From assembly GCA_949316495.1 (NCBI GenBank), contig OX439010.1, positions 26,231,766-26,295,765 of the forward strand: a stretch of DNA of 64,000 nucleotides. Direction: 5' to 3'. The translations under genes and the position numbers were made by a program. The DNA is from Amphiduros pacificus. Lineage: Eukaryota; Annelida; Polychaeta; Phyllodocida; Hesionidae. The notes under the pieces were generated by a model. That model had not been told where the DNA came from, ran no database searches, and saw only the letters and a program-made list of their open reading frames with translations. This document shows positions 43,313-54,439 of the stretch, piece by piece (position 1 is the stretch's first letter; every line of letters starts with the position of its first letter).

Positions 43313-46300
43313 TTAAACAGACTCTTCTCTGCGGTTGATTCTACAAGCACCTTTAGTTTTACCCAGAACGGGTTTAATTTCGTGTAATTTATTAAAAACT
43401 GCTTCATTCCAGCGCAATTGCCATTTAGAACGTAAAAAAACAGTAATATATTTCTTAAACTCTGTATAAGGTATAAGCATATTTATTGGGCACTTATCCA
43501 ATGCTGCTTTGGCAGCTTGGTCAGCAGCCTTATTTCCAAGGATTCCAATATGACTTGGTATCCAATAAAAACGAATTTCTTTATTTTCCTCAGTACAGAG
43601 TTTGTGATGCTGTTCAAGGATATTGTAAATAAAAGGATTTTTCCAATCCTTTGCTTTCATTGCTTGTAAAGAAGACAATGAATCAGAAAATATTAAAAAT
43701 TTTCGATGTGGAGAAGTCTCCACATGATCTAAAGCTAGGTATTAAGCATGAAGTTCTGCAGAATAAATAGACGATTTATTTGGCAGACGTTCTGAATAAA
43801 TATGATTGCCCTTAACAGCAGCTGCAGCAGCCTTGTCATCATCAAATGATCCATCAGTGTAAATACACTGATATCCTGTGAAGACAGATTTTATTTCATT
43901 ATTTCAATTTATATACAGGGATGGGTTGGTTGAGTATTTCTTTAATTCTGACATGGCTACATTAATATTTAAAGTTTCGTAGGTCCATGGAGGTGTTTCT
44001 GGATATTGAAATTTAGCTATTTGATTCGGATTTAAATTTAAAGATTGTAAAGATTCTTTGATGCGAATGCCAAAAGTTGGTATTGTATTAGATTTACTTT
44101 CAAAAAGGTCAACATAGTTTGGATTAAATATAGTATCATGGGCAGGATTGTCAGGACAAGCTGCAATTTTTGCAGCATACTGAAGGGCAAGCTTTTCTCT
44201 TCTTAAATCAAGAGGCAGCTCAATTGCAATAAAATATTACGGTCCCCTCCCCAATCAATATGGGCAAGAACTCGTAATAAATCCAATGCCTTCTGGCATT
44301 TCTTTTTAACGTATTTAATGTGAAGAATAAAAGATAATTTCCTGTCAAAAATAAGTCCAAGAAACTTGGTTTCTTCGACAACAGGTATCCGAGTTTGGCC
44401 TAAATAAAGATCAGGATCTCGGTGAACCTTCCATTTTTTACAAAGGTGCATACACACAGTTTTCTTTAAAGAAAACTTAAATCCGTTATGATCAGCCCAT
44501 TCTTGTAATCTATTTAAGTGTTGTTGGAGCTGTCGTTCTATTGTATGCATACTTGTGGACCTGTAGCTTAAGTTGAAATCATCAACAAAAAGTGAGCAAT
44601 CTGCTCCAGGCCTCATACAATCAACAATGCTGTTAATCTTAATAATAAAAAGGGTGACTGATAATATACTTCCCTGTGGAACACCCATTTTCTGATCAAA
44701 AGCATCAGAAAGTGATGAACCAACTCGGACCCTGAATTGTCTATTTGACAAAAAATTTTGAATAAAAAGGGGTAAACGACCCCTTAATCCCATATCATAT
44801 AAATCGCTCATTATTCCAAATTTCCATGTAGTATCGTACGCTTTCTCTAAATCAAAGAAAATGCTAACCACATGCTCACCTTTTAAAAAACCCTCTCTTA
44901 TAAATGTCTCTAAATGTACCAGGTGGTCAATGGAGTTTTTCTAAAGCCACTCTGTGCAACAGAAATATAAGCTGCAGTTTCTAAAAACCAAACTAAACGC
45001 TCATTAATCATTCGCTCCATTGTTTTACAGATACAACTGGTTAAAGCAATGGGGCGATAATTATTTGAATCTGAGGAGTCTTTGCCAGGCTTAGGAATGG
45101 GAATAATAGTGGCTTCACTCCATGAAGGAGGAAAATCACCACTTTCCCAAATGTTATTAAAAATATTTAAAAGATGCCCAAGTGATTGATCAGGGAGGTG
45201 TTTAAGGATTTGGTAGTGAATTTGATCAGGCCCAGGAGCGGTATCATGAGATTTATCCAAAGCAAGTTTCAAATCTTCTATTGTAAATGATTTATTATAT
45301 TGTTCCAAGTTATGAGATATAAAATTTAGATGGTTTCTTTCTTTTCTATTTTTTATTTGTTGAAATTTTGCAGAATAATTATTGGATGAGGAATTCTTGG
45401 AAATTGTTTGATCTTTTGTGTTACCTATTTCAGTGGGATTTGTAATTAATTGGCTATTATGAGTTGGATGTTTGATCCTTGCTCCACCTCCCTTCCCCGT
45501 AATTTTACGCACCATATCCCAGCATTTTTTAATCGGTGTACGCATATTTAATTTGGAAACATAATCCTTCCAACTTTTTCTTTTGCTTATTTTAATAATA
45601 TAACGGGCTTTAGCTCTTTTTACTCGAAATTGGTGCAAATTATATTGAGTTGGCTGTCGATTAAATTTTTTCAGAGCTTTTTTGCGCTCCTTGACAGCTT
45701 TTTTGCACTCATCATTAAACCAGGGTTTTTCTTTAATTTTAGAATTTGGCTTTGATTTGGGAATACACCCATCAACAATATCATACAATGTATCTGTAAA
45801 AACTTGAAGAGGATCATCTACATTGTTAAAAAGTTCTGGAGTTATTCTATTGAAACAGGATGTTTGAAATTTTGCCCAATTGGCTTTATGAAATTTCCAC
45901 TTTGGGATTCTTTCATCTGGTGGAGGAAAATGGTTATTTAAAATAATGGGGTAATGATCACTACCCCATTGATCTTCCTCTACTTCCCAGGAATAGTCTA
46001 AAAATAAATTTGGAGTGCACATGGAGAGATCTATTGATGTTAAAGAGCCTGTAGCAGGATGTAAATAGGTTGGAGAATCGTCATTCCAAAGGCACAAACT
46101 ATTGTTATTTAAGAAATCTTCTATTATACGTCCTTTGGCATCAGTATTGTTTCTGCCACCCCAAAGATAGTTGTGAGCATTAAAGTCACCAACTAGCATA
46201 TACGGTTGTGGCAGCTGAGTTATTAAGTTATTTAAATCTGTAATATTTATTGGTTCACTTGGTGGCAAATATACTGAACATATTGTTAATGTATTGTGCA

Positions 46301-46588
46301 GGGTAATCCTGACTGCAGAAGCTTGTAAATTAGTATTTAATGTCACTGTACTTCGGGTATACAGGATTTAACAAAAATAGAAACTCCGCCATGTGCTCGG
46401 TCCATTGCATCTCTTGAACCAACTTTATTATAAGGTACATATCCCTTAAATGTTGTTGAGTTATCTTTAAAATTAGTTTCCTGTAAACAAATAACAGATG
46501 CATTATATTTTTGGGCTAATAACTCCAGTTCTGGTCTGTTTGCCTCAAATCCTCTACAATTCCATTGTATGATATTGCCGATAGCCAT
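43313..46588 (-). pseudogene. Nimb-like LINE ORF2 (endonuclease-RT-RNase H), broken
   Basis: Read from 46588: the endonuclease start (MAIGNIIQWNCRGFEANR, CLQETNF), then a frame change near 46345 into PYMLVGDFNAHN and WGSDHYPI. The RT begins about 45300 (DTAPGPDQIHYQ, NYRPIALTSCICKTMERM), changes frame near 44900, and continues FDLEKAYDTTW, GVPQGSILS and FVDD to about 44203. RNase H follows at about 43860-43400 (YTDGSFDDD, FSDSLSSLQ, WIPSHIGILGNKAADQ) after another break and a stop near 43743. Valine replacing alanine in the YADD box is normal for this clade. Confidence 0.85.
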
Positions 46589-46649
46589 ATTAAGAATAAT
46601 GAGAAAAAATATATGATTCAGCATAATCACTTATTAAGTTTACGATTAT

Positions 46650-47800
46650 GCTTTGAGTGCACAGGAGTAAAATTCATATCCGGAGGATCACGTGTGTCCA
46701 TCCTTTCTAAGGATTTAGTTCTATTAATTTTACTTTTAACTTGATCTTTGATTTCTTTTTTGTCCGATTTGTGTCTATTGCTATTGATACTTGTATTACT
46801 GGATGATGTGGAGGGAGTTTGTGAAGAGGGTTTAGTGGATGTTGCTGTTGGTGGAGTTATAACTGGGATAGTGGATGTTGTAGTCTGAGTTGACGTTGCT
46901 GAAGATTTAGAGGTTTTTGTAAAAAAGGAATAATTTTTGTCATTGATTGGCCATGTTATTTCGGTTTAAATCGCTATTGATTTGGTTTCTTTTGTTTTTA
47001 CAGTGCTAGCATAGGATGTTTTTGTATTGTTCAAACTTTCTACACGTTTACGTGCCTCAGGAAAAGAAATGTTTTCAGTGTGGCGTATTCGCTGAACTTC
47101 CTTCTCTTTTAAAAAGGAAGGACAATTCCGCGAATACAATGCGTGATTGCCTTGGCAATTCACACATTTCATGACTTCCGAAGAACACTCTTCTCCACTA
47201 TGCTGGGCTGTACATTTTGGGCAAGTTACATTTCCTTTGCATCAATCAGATCCATGTCCATACCTCTGACACTTGAAGCAGTGCAGAGGGTTTGGAATAA
47301 AAACATCAACTCGGACGTTTAAATAGCCAACTTTAATAGATGTTGGAAGCTGCGCTGCTTCAAATGTCAGAATGAATGTATTGATTGGAACTTTGATTCC
47401 ATCCTTCTTAATAAAAATTCGTTTGCATTGGACTACATCTTGATCTTTTAGTTCATCCACTATTTCCTCTTCAGAAACTCCCGCCAGATCTGGGCATCTT
47501 ATAACTCCTTTTTTATTATTGAGGGTCTTATGAGCCGTTATAAAAACTGGATCTGTGGCCAACATTTGGCATCTTAAAAGATTGTCCGCATGGCTTTTCC
47601 GCTCAACTTCAATTAATAAATGTGTTCCCATTTTTTTAACTGTTTTCGGCACCCCGGCAATGCCTTGAATCCCCTTTGCAATTGCAAAGGGGGACATGTT
47701 CAGCATCGGAACTTTCCGCAATTAAAAATCTTTCTGATTTATTTGAATCGTCATCACTGTCTATGTCATTCCTAGGTCGTTTTTGTTTGTTTTGCGCCAT
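46650..47800 (-). pseudogene. Nimb-like LINE ORF1, broken
   Basis: Starts MAQNKQKRPRND at 47800, changes frame near 47690, then runs SPFAIAKGIQGIAG...THLLIEVERKS, with zinc knuckles CFKCQRYGHGS(stop)C, CPKCTAQHSGEEC and CVNCQGNHALYSRNC down to about 47100. A Ser/Thr-rich C-terminal tail follows, to about 46650. At least one stop falls inside the first knuckle. Confidence 0.8.
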
Positions 47801-48420
47801 GTGTGTTATTTTAAATTTCATCAGTTAGGTCCCCTACCCACCACGGAGCCCAACAAGGGGACGCCTTTCTGGGCCGGTAACTCCAAGCCCTGACGCCATG
47901 AGGATACCCAACATGACATACTCTTAGAATAAAAACTCCACCCTTCCGGATTTTATTTATATCCCTTGATTGACCCAATTAGCAGTAATCTCCTTTCAGG
48001 AAATATCAATCAAAAATTTACAATTATTCTTAAATTTTAAACATTGAAATTGTCACTGATAAAAATAAAATAGCCAGAATACATTAAAGGAAATATCCCA
48101 CAAGCCGGTTAAATCAGACCCAGGCCTAATCTGATCTGCCTGTCTGGTGAACATTTGGATCCAAGACAGGCGTGTTGCAACTGGACCGGTATTACTGCCA
48201 AACCAGCCCAGTGCTCAGCCCGTCAGGATTCCATATCCTCCCCGACACAGGTCGCATCCCACGGCAAACAGGACGCCCCTTTAGTCGCCTTTTACGACAT
48301 GCTGGGGGGCAGTGGGGCTATTCTTTAATCCCCTCACCCACAGGGGAGGCCATCATTGGATCTGTATGTATAAGCATATATATACCACGTGCGTATAAAC
48401 CTTAAGGGAGGCGGCTATTT
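47801..48420 (-). other. Nimb-like LINE 5' UTR
   Basis: Non-coding; holds GGTAGGGGACC near ORF1 and, further 5', the stretch GTCGTAAAAGGCGACTAAA (about 48279-48297 on the + strand, reversed). I associate that stretch with the 5' regions of several marine-invertebrate LINEs. The small + strand open frame across it is not a gene. Confidence 0.6.
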
Positions 48421-49549
48421 TCTGAATTATATAATGTGTTACCAGGAAATTATTCTACTTGTGCAAATTATATAATTTGTGTTTACATAGTAAGTTTCTT
48501 TATATATTTTGAGATTTTTTGGGTCAGTACTACTGCATATTTTATTTTTCCCGCTTTTCTATTTTGGAAACAAAGGACCAGCATTGAATAGCGTCAGTGC
48601 AGTCAGCCGAAAACACAGTTGATATCAAAAAGGGCCAGAGAATTCCTAGTAATTACCAATACACAGGTACATTATTCTTAGTTAAAAAAAGATTTCATTG
48701 GTTAAAGTCCTTTTCTGGACCAGGTTACCTGAGCTGAACACCTCAGGTTTAGTGTCAAGTTCTAGGGTATATATACACGCAAATAACTGGACATCGTCAG
48801 TCCCACCCAGAAGTCCTACGACGCCAGCAAACAACGTGCTAACAACGTGCTTCGTGCTTTTAATCTGGTTTTAAACTTCATTTTACTGCAAGCAGTTATT
48901 GGTACTGGGAAAATCCTTGCGACGGGATTTGAACATTTTCTACATTTTTGTCTAAGGTAAATAATTTTTCTATTATATTGGAGTAATATATCTGCCAAAA
49001 CAGGCAACTAAACAACTTGTGTATATTGTTCTACTGTGCTATACCTTGGGCGTTTATTCTGTGGAAAAAGTTTTGGAATATTTTTTCTAGAAAATATTCT
49101 CATAGTAAAAGCCTATATATTATCTCGGGCGAGTGATATCGGTGAGACTATATTTTTGATAAATTTCTATCTGTGGAAAATTTTTGGAATATTTTTTCTA
49201 GAAAATATTCCCATAGTTAAAACCTATATATTATCTTAGGTGAGTGATATTGGTTGAGACTATTTTTTTGTGGAAAGCAATTTGTAACTGGAACTTGAAC
49301 AACACGTCTTATGAAACATTAACTTTACATTAGTGAACATTAACTGTACATTAGTGATTATTAACTGTACATCTGGTAAACATAAATTGTATCTTGGTGA
49401 ACTGAAACCTCATTTTGGAGTATATTAATTTTATCTTTGTGAAAAATATTCTCTCTTGGTGTAATTGCTCCAAAGATGTATAGGAAAATTAAATTCTATC
49501 GCAACTTGTGCATATATATTTTACAGTTTTTCAAGTATCTACCCAAGTT
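48421..49549 (+). repeat. L2/CR1-like LINE 5' region with tandem repeats
   Basis: No gene. Two copies of a unit of about 110 bp start at about 49060 and 49172 (TGTGGAAAAnTTTTGGAATA...ATCTnGGnGAGTGATAT). Shorter units around TTAACTGTACATTAGTGA lie at 49318-49400. It probably belongs to the LINE that follows; the first few hundred bases could be unrelated flank. Confidence 0.6.
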
Positions 49550-50980
49550 ATGGCTACTGGCAGCACTGAGCCGATGGAAGATGACGCAACTTTTAATGAA
49601 GATGACGCACCTCTTACGGGCAAACAGAAAGCCACTGCGGCCAGAAAGAACACAACAAGGGTTAATGATAAATTGAAGCATGAAATCGAAGAATTAAAGG
49701 TGAACATTATTGCTCAAAAAGAGACTATGGATGAACTGACTATTATTAAAGAAAAATGTGAATGTGAATGTGTAGCAAAATTAGATTTTGCTAAAGATAA
49801 GAATATTGAACTTAAAGGTATAATTTCTGTTAAAGAGGAAAATTTTGTTACTTCATGAGAAGCTGAATTTTGAGAGGAAAACAAATGCTGACCTGGCTCT
49901 ATTGAGCAAACCGGTTTCACCTGAGGTAAACAGGAATCAACCGTAGATTGATGTTAAACCCAAAGTTCTTATTCTAACTGATGAATGTAACAGCAGGCTC
50001 ATTGCTAAAATGAGTGATTGTAATGATTTTGAAGTGGTGCCATCTATCAGGTCAGGGACAATTTTTGAATTCAAAAAAGGTATGGATGATGAAAACTGCT
50101 TTAAAAGCCTTCGTGACTTTCATGCAATTATTTGCATGCTGGGAGCAGGTGATATGTGTAGTCCAAATAGGAATGTCACAGTAGATGAGATTAGTACCTG
50201 CATTAGAAATATTATTGGTAAATTACAAGAGTCTACACATGCAAAATTAGTGGTTTGCACCCTGCTGCCTTTTGATTCTTTCCATGGTGATCAGGCCATT
50301 TTAAATGCTAAATTGAGAAATCTAGGGAAACACAAAAACACAATTTTTGTGAATACTATTGATCTATTTGATAATTGTCTCAGAGCTGATTATATGCTGG
50401 ATGACTCATTCACATTGTCTGACCAGCGTGCTCAGCGTTCTTTTGAGCAAATAGTAACTAAAATTGTCATTGACAAAACGGTTGACCTTCAGGATTGTCC
50501 TAAGGTTACCTCTCAGATATCTGACAAGGCTGCTATAAGTGGTGATATAAATGAGTCTGACAGAGAACTAAGTATTGTAAGAAATGCTCTAGAGTGCTCT
50601 CTGAGACATCCATATGCACATGTACTTTGGGAACTCCCAGGTGATAAAATAGGACTTGTAATAGGGAGATCAGGTAATACCATTAAGGCAATCAAGCAGA
50701 TCAGTATGGCCAAAATCAGTAAAATTAAATGGAATACATCTGAAGGTAGTCAGTGCCTAGTGAGGCACAAGGCCTACTCATTAGTGGTTAAACTAATGCA
50801 CTGGCTGGCATTGATGCTGCTCTAAAGGGTCTTGATATATATGACTATTATGATATTGAGAGACCCATGGATAGTAAAAACCTATGTCATAATTACTCAA
50901 TGTATGGCGAATGTCATTTTGGTACAAACTGCAGGTTTATACATTCATACTCTGGTAAGAAAAGGAAAACTGAAAGATGA
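49550..50980 (+). pseudogene. LINE ORF1 with coiled coil, SGNH-like, KH and CCCH motifs
   Basis: N-terminal part 49550-49858 starts MATGSTEPMEDD and has a likely coiled coil (KLKHEIEELKVNIIAQKE). After a stop and frame change it continues KPKVLILTDECNS...RDFHAIICMLGAGDM...HAKLVVCTLLPFD, an SGNH/esterase-like fold pattern known in CR1/L2 ORF1. A KH-type motif VIGRSGNTIK lies at about 50656-50688. After one more frame change near 50790 comes a C-x8-C-x5-C-x3-H zinc finger (50885-50944), then KKRKTER and a stop at 50980. The three domain types in one LINE ORF1 are unusual. The fold assignments are by eye. Confidence 0.7.
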
Positions 50981-51186
50981 TGTGTTCTGGGGGGAATAGG
51001 CGGTAAGCCTAGTTAGGAAATTTTTTTGAAACAAAATTAAAAGGTATAAATTCAGAAAATTAATTTCAGAATTCAAAAAAAATTTTAGATAAAAATTAAC
51101 AGCCACACAATCTCACTATTTCGAAAAATGTATCTCATTGTCAATCTTGTTTTGATATTTATAAACATTCACCATCCTGCATATGT

Positions 51187-53560
51187 ATGGGCATTTTGCA
51201 TTGTGCTGGCCCTACAGTTAAGTATTATGAAAATGGAAAAAGTTCTGGTAATTTAAAAAATTCAAATCTATATGATGAATCACATAATCTTTTGGAAAAC
51301 CTCTGTAAGACAAAATTAACAGGTATCAAATCAGGAAATTTTTCAAATAAGATAAATTGCAAGCCTAGGGGTGTTTTGCAATGTGCTGGCCCTACTAGTA
51401 TTCATGGTAAGTCTAAAGGTGATTTGCATTGCACTGACCTTATAGGCAATTACTATGATGGGGAAAATAAATGGTGGTCCGTAATAGTAGAACGTGTCCC
51501 GTAATGCCGGTGGACAACATATTGCTTTCAAATCGTTTTGAATATCTTTCTGACAACAACATGACCATGACACATAACTGTTATCAAAATAAAAACGCTC
51601 TTTGTATTATTAATCACCACACTGTCTCGAAGCGATCATACTTTAGCTCCGCCCTCCTGCAAGATGATTGGCTGCCATGGGGGCAATCTGCTGGAGGTGA
51701 AGAGGGATCCCCACTAAATGACGTCATGGGGTCAATGGCCGGATTCCCTGTAGAAAGTTGCCTTAATGCTTGGGATAACTTCAATGAAGTATACCCAAAT
51801 GGAAACTTAACTAGAAGTAAAACAAATAGAAATGTTAAAAACCGTTTAAATAAAAACAATGTGCATATCAAAATAAATAAAGATCTAATTATTGCAACTG
51901 CCAACGTTCAAAGTATTGGAAATAAGACGGAACTGATAAATTTATATATTAATGAAAATAATGTTGGCTTACTCTTTCTAACTGAAACTTGGATGAATGA
52001 AATGAATGAACATATTATAAGAAATAATTACAAAAAAATTAATATAAATAATTTTAAGAGATATTGAAGCAATTTTAAGGAAAATTCATCCTGTCGAGAA
52101 AACCATAAATAGAAAACCTGCTCCATGGTTATCTGATGATATACGGGGGGAAAAGAGAAACAAAAGAGAAAGAAAATATAATAAAACTGGTCTTTCATCA
52201 GATAAAATACAATTTAAGATACAGAGGAACAAATACAATAATATCATTAAAGACTCGAGAAATAATGATTACTCAGAAATAATAAATTCAAATAAATCGG
52301 ATCCAAAAAAATTATTTCAAATATCAAACAAATTATTACACACAAAAGAGGACACTCCCTTCCCTAAACATAATGACAAAAAGGAGATCGGCCTCAGAAT
52401 TTAATAATTTTTTTTCTAGAAAAAACTACAAATCTTAGAGAAACTATGGACAAAAATGATAAAAATACCGAACAACTAAATGAGGAAGTTAGATTCAATA
52501 CACAGTTGAAAAATTTTACATTGTTAAATGACTTAGAAGTTAAGAAAGTAATTAAAGAATCTACAAACAAGTCATGTGAGCTGGATCTCATCCCAACATG
52601 GCTTCTTAATGAATGTATGGGGAATTTATTGCCATTAATAAAGGCTATCATAAATGAGTCTATCTCATTGGGAAACGTACCTGATGATCTGAAAATGGCC
52701 ATCATTAGACCCTTAATTAAGAAATTGGGCCTGGAATTGGTAAAGAAAAATTATAGACCAGTCTCGAATCTTGCCTATTTATCAAAATTAATAGAAAGGT
52801 CTGTAGCTACACAATATGTAGGTCACCTGGTAAAAAATGATATTCAAGGTCTATTTCAATCAGCATATAAGGAGTTCCATAGTACTGAAACTGCATTGCT
52901 CAAAGTTTAGAATGACATCTTAATGGATATTGATGATGGTACTACTTGACCTATCCGCGGCATTTGACACTATTGATCATGAGGGTTATCCTAGATCAAG
53001 AACTATCTATGAAATCACAAATCAAAAAAATGTGTAAAAATGGTTTCTTTCATGTAAAAAAATTAGCACGAATAAGAAATTGTTTAGATGAAAAAACTGC
53101 AAACACTCTTGCTCATGCATTTGTTACCTCTACCCTTGACTATGGAAATGCACTTCTAGCCGGTTTACCTGGGTGTGAATTAGCCAAACTGCAAAAATTA
53201 CAGAACGCTGCAGCCAGGGTAGTAGGTAAACTTAAAAAGAGAGATCATGTCACACAAAAACTTATGGAACTGCACTGGTTGCTGGTAAAGGCTAGGATTG
53301 ATTTCAAAATATCTTTATTGACATGGAAGGTGCAAAATGGCTTTGCCCCAAAATACCTATCTCAGTTATTAGAGTATAAACAGCTAGGCATGGGACTGCG
53401 TTCTAATGATAAGAATGAATACGTAGTACCTATGACTAATATAAAATCATATGGCGATAGGGCTTTCATGGTATATGCGCCAAAGAATTGGAATGCCCTG
53501 CCCCTTGAAGTGAAAAACTGCAAAACTGTTGACACTTTCAAAAAAAACTTATCTATATAG
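51187..53560 (+). pseudogene. L2/CR1-like LINE ORF2, broken with RT core deleted
   Basis: Leader 51187-51480 repeats CAGPT motifs (GILHCAGPT, GVLQCAGPT). Endonuclease start at about 51890 (IATANVQSIGNK, FLTETWMNE) stops after about 50 residues and most of the domain is missing. Linker at 52080-52390 (RKPAPWLSDDIR). RT start at 52446-52910 (SCELDLIPTWLL, NYRPVSNLAYLSKLIE). Then LSAAFDTIDH near 52960 is joined directly to the post-RT region, so the YADD box is gone. The C-terminus (YGDRAFMVYAPKNWNALP) ends at 53560. It cannot encode an active enzyme. Confidence 0.82.
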
Positions 53561-53596
53561 AAAGCACTATCTTAATAAAGTGCTTTGAGCAGACCT

Positions 53597-53796
53597 GACC
53601 GGCCCCACTAGCACAGTTGGTAGGGTGTAGGATCTGTGCCTTTAATGGTTTAATAAGTGGAGGACGGGAGGTGGTGGGTTCGACTCCCACTGCCGGCAGT
53701 GTTACTTTCACACTGGTTAAAAGGCTCGAAAGTCGACCTGATATGGCCATAGTTGCTGAAAGGGTCGTAAAAACAAAAACAAAAAAACAAAAATAA
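53597..53796 (+). mobile_element. tRNA-derived SINE in the LINE 3' UTR
   Basis: 200 bp. Pol III box A TAGCACAGTTGG (53609-53620) and box B GGTTCGACTCC (53677-53687) match tRNA consensus. Next comes a tRNA-unrelated body with AAGTCGACCTGATATGGCC, then an (AAAAC)n tail. It is flanked by a 12-bp target-site duplication TTGAGCAGACCT at 53585-53596 and 53797-53808, which sits inside the L2-like LINE 3' end. The box A to box B distance and an extra insert exclude a working tRNA gene. Confidence 0.9.
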
Positions 53797-53827
53797 TTGA
53801 GCAGACCTATTCTGGTATAGCGCTATA

Positions 53828-53830
53828 TAA

Positions 53831-53885
<55 letters not shown>
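53828..53885. repeat. (ATT)n microsatellite tail
   Basis: About 19 ATT units forming the 3' tail of the L2/CR1-like LINE. Confidence 0.92.
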
Positions 53886-53887
<2 letters not shown>

Positions 53888-53888
53888 A

Positions 53889-54425
53889 TCTACCAGGGAT
53901 TACATCACGCGGTTGAGGACCTTCCTCTCTGCCGTCTTGCTCAGGCAACTGGTGAGGTAGATGGGTCTGGGCTTGGTGGGCCAACCTAGGGCTCAAGATC
54001 TCCACCACCAAGTCTCAGGCCCTGCTCTTCAGACAGACCCATAGACCTCCACATTCAAGGACACAACCTGGAATGGGTTCCTGCCTACCAGTATCTAGCC
54101 CCCGCACTCCTCGTCACCTCCAGCCCCAACCTTCAAAAGGTTGAGACCGAGGCCTGCCGGCTGATGCTTGTTGCCCCCCGCTGGACAAAGATTACCTCCC
54201 TCCAGATGGAGTGTAACCTCCACGCCCTCCCTCCCTCTCCGCATCGAACAGGTGGTTGGTGCCCTGGCAGCCAAGACCATGTTCAGAGCCAACCGCATCT
54301 CCCTCAAGAACATCCTCATCACAGCGGCTGCAGACCCCCGTCACGCCAGCCAAGCCCCCCCGTCACGCCAGCCAAGCCCCCCCGTCACGCCAGCCAAGCC
54401 CCCCGCAGACAGTGGGCTCTTCATG
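53889..54425. pseudogene. Rearranged fragments of a family A-like LINE ORF2
   Basis: 53889-53985 matches family A RT in reverse (cf. 27401-27470). 53986-54425 matches the forward strand of the later RT and post-RT region (cf. 2108-2700): GLKISTTKSQALLF, then VEXXEACRLMLVAPRWTKITSLQM, LRIEQVVGALAAK and ITAAADPRHAS. A deletion lies in the middle at about 54098. It is clearly more diverged than the two family A copies, so it is an older or sister member. It is joined on the right to a Tx1-like LINE. Confidence 0.8.
54339..54404. repeat. 22-bp tandem repeat, three units
   Basis: CGTCACGCCAGCCAAGCCCC plus two C, three times in a row within the family A-like fragment. The two intact family A copies have a single unit here, so this is a local expansion. 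Confidence 0.9.
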
Positions 54426-54439
54426 CGAATAAAAGATGG

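Larger units (their letters stand above)
42827..48420 (-). mobile_element. Nimb/I-like LINE, near full length, decayed
   Basis: Reverse-strand element with a (CATT)n tail at 42827-42842, RNase H, RT, endonuclease, ORF1 and a 5' UTR to about 48400. The opening IIQWNCRGFEANRPEL and the FVDD reverse transcriptase box are typical of the Nimb clade as I know it. Several frameshifts and stops make it inactive. The right limit is approximate, and I did not find a convincing target-site duplication. Confidence 0.85.
48421..53888 (+). mobile_element. L2/CR1-like LINE with SGNH-KH-CCCH ORF1, decayed
   Basis: Forward element: 5' UTR with repeats, ORF1 (49550-50980), ORF2 remains (51187-53560), and a 3' end with TATAGCGCTATATAAATTATT and a (ATT)n tail, typical of L2/CR1-like LINEs. 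A SINE sits in its 3' UTR. Large parts of the endonuclease and the catalytic core of RT are deleted. The 5' limit is approximate. Confidence 0.82.

Noticed and set aside
48172-48405. A 77-aa + strand frame
   Set aside because: It is antisense to the 5' UTR of the Nimb-like LINE and resembles no protein I know.
53600-53690. A tRNA gene
   Set aside because: Box A and box B are present, but the cloverleaf is disrupted, the body continues into a SINE with an A-rich tail, and a target-site duplication flanks it.
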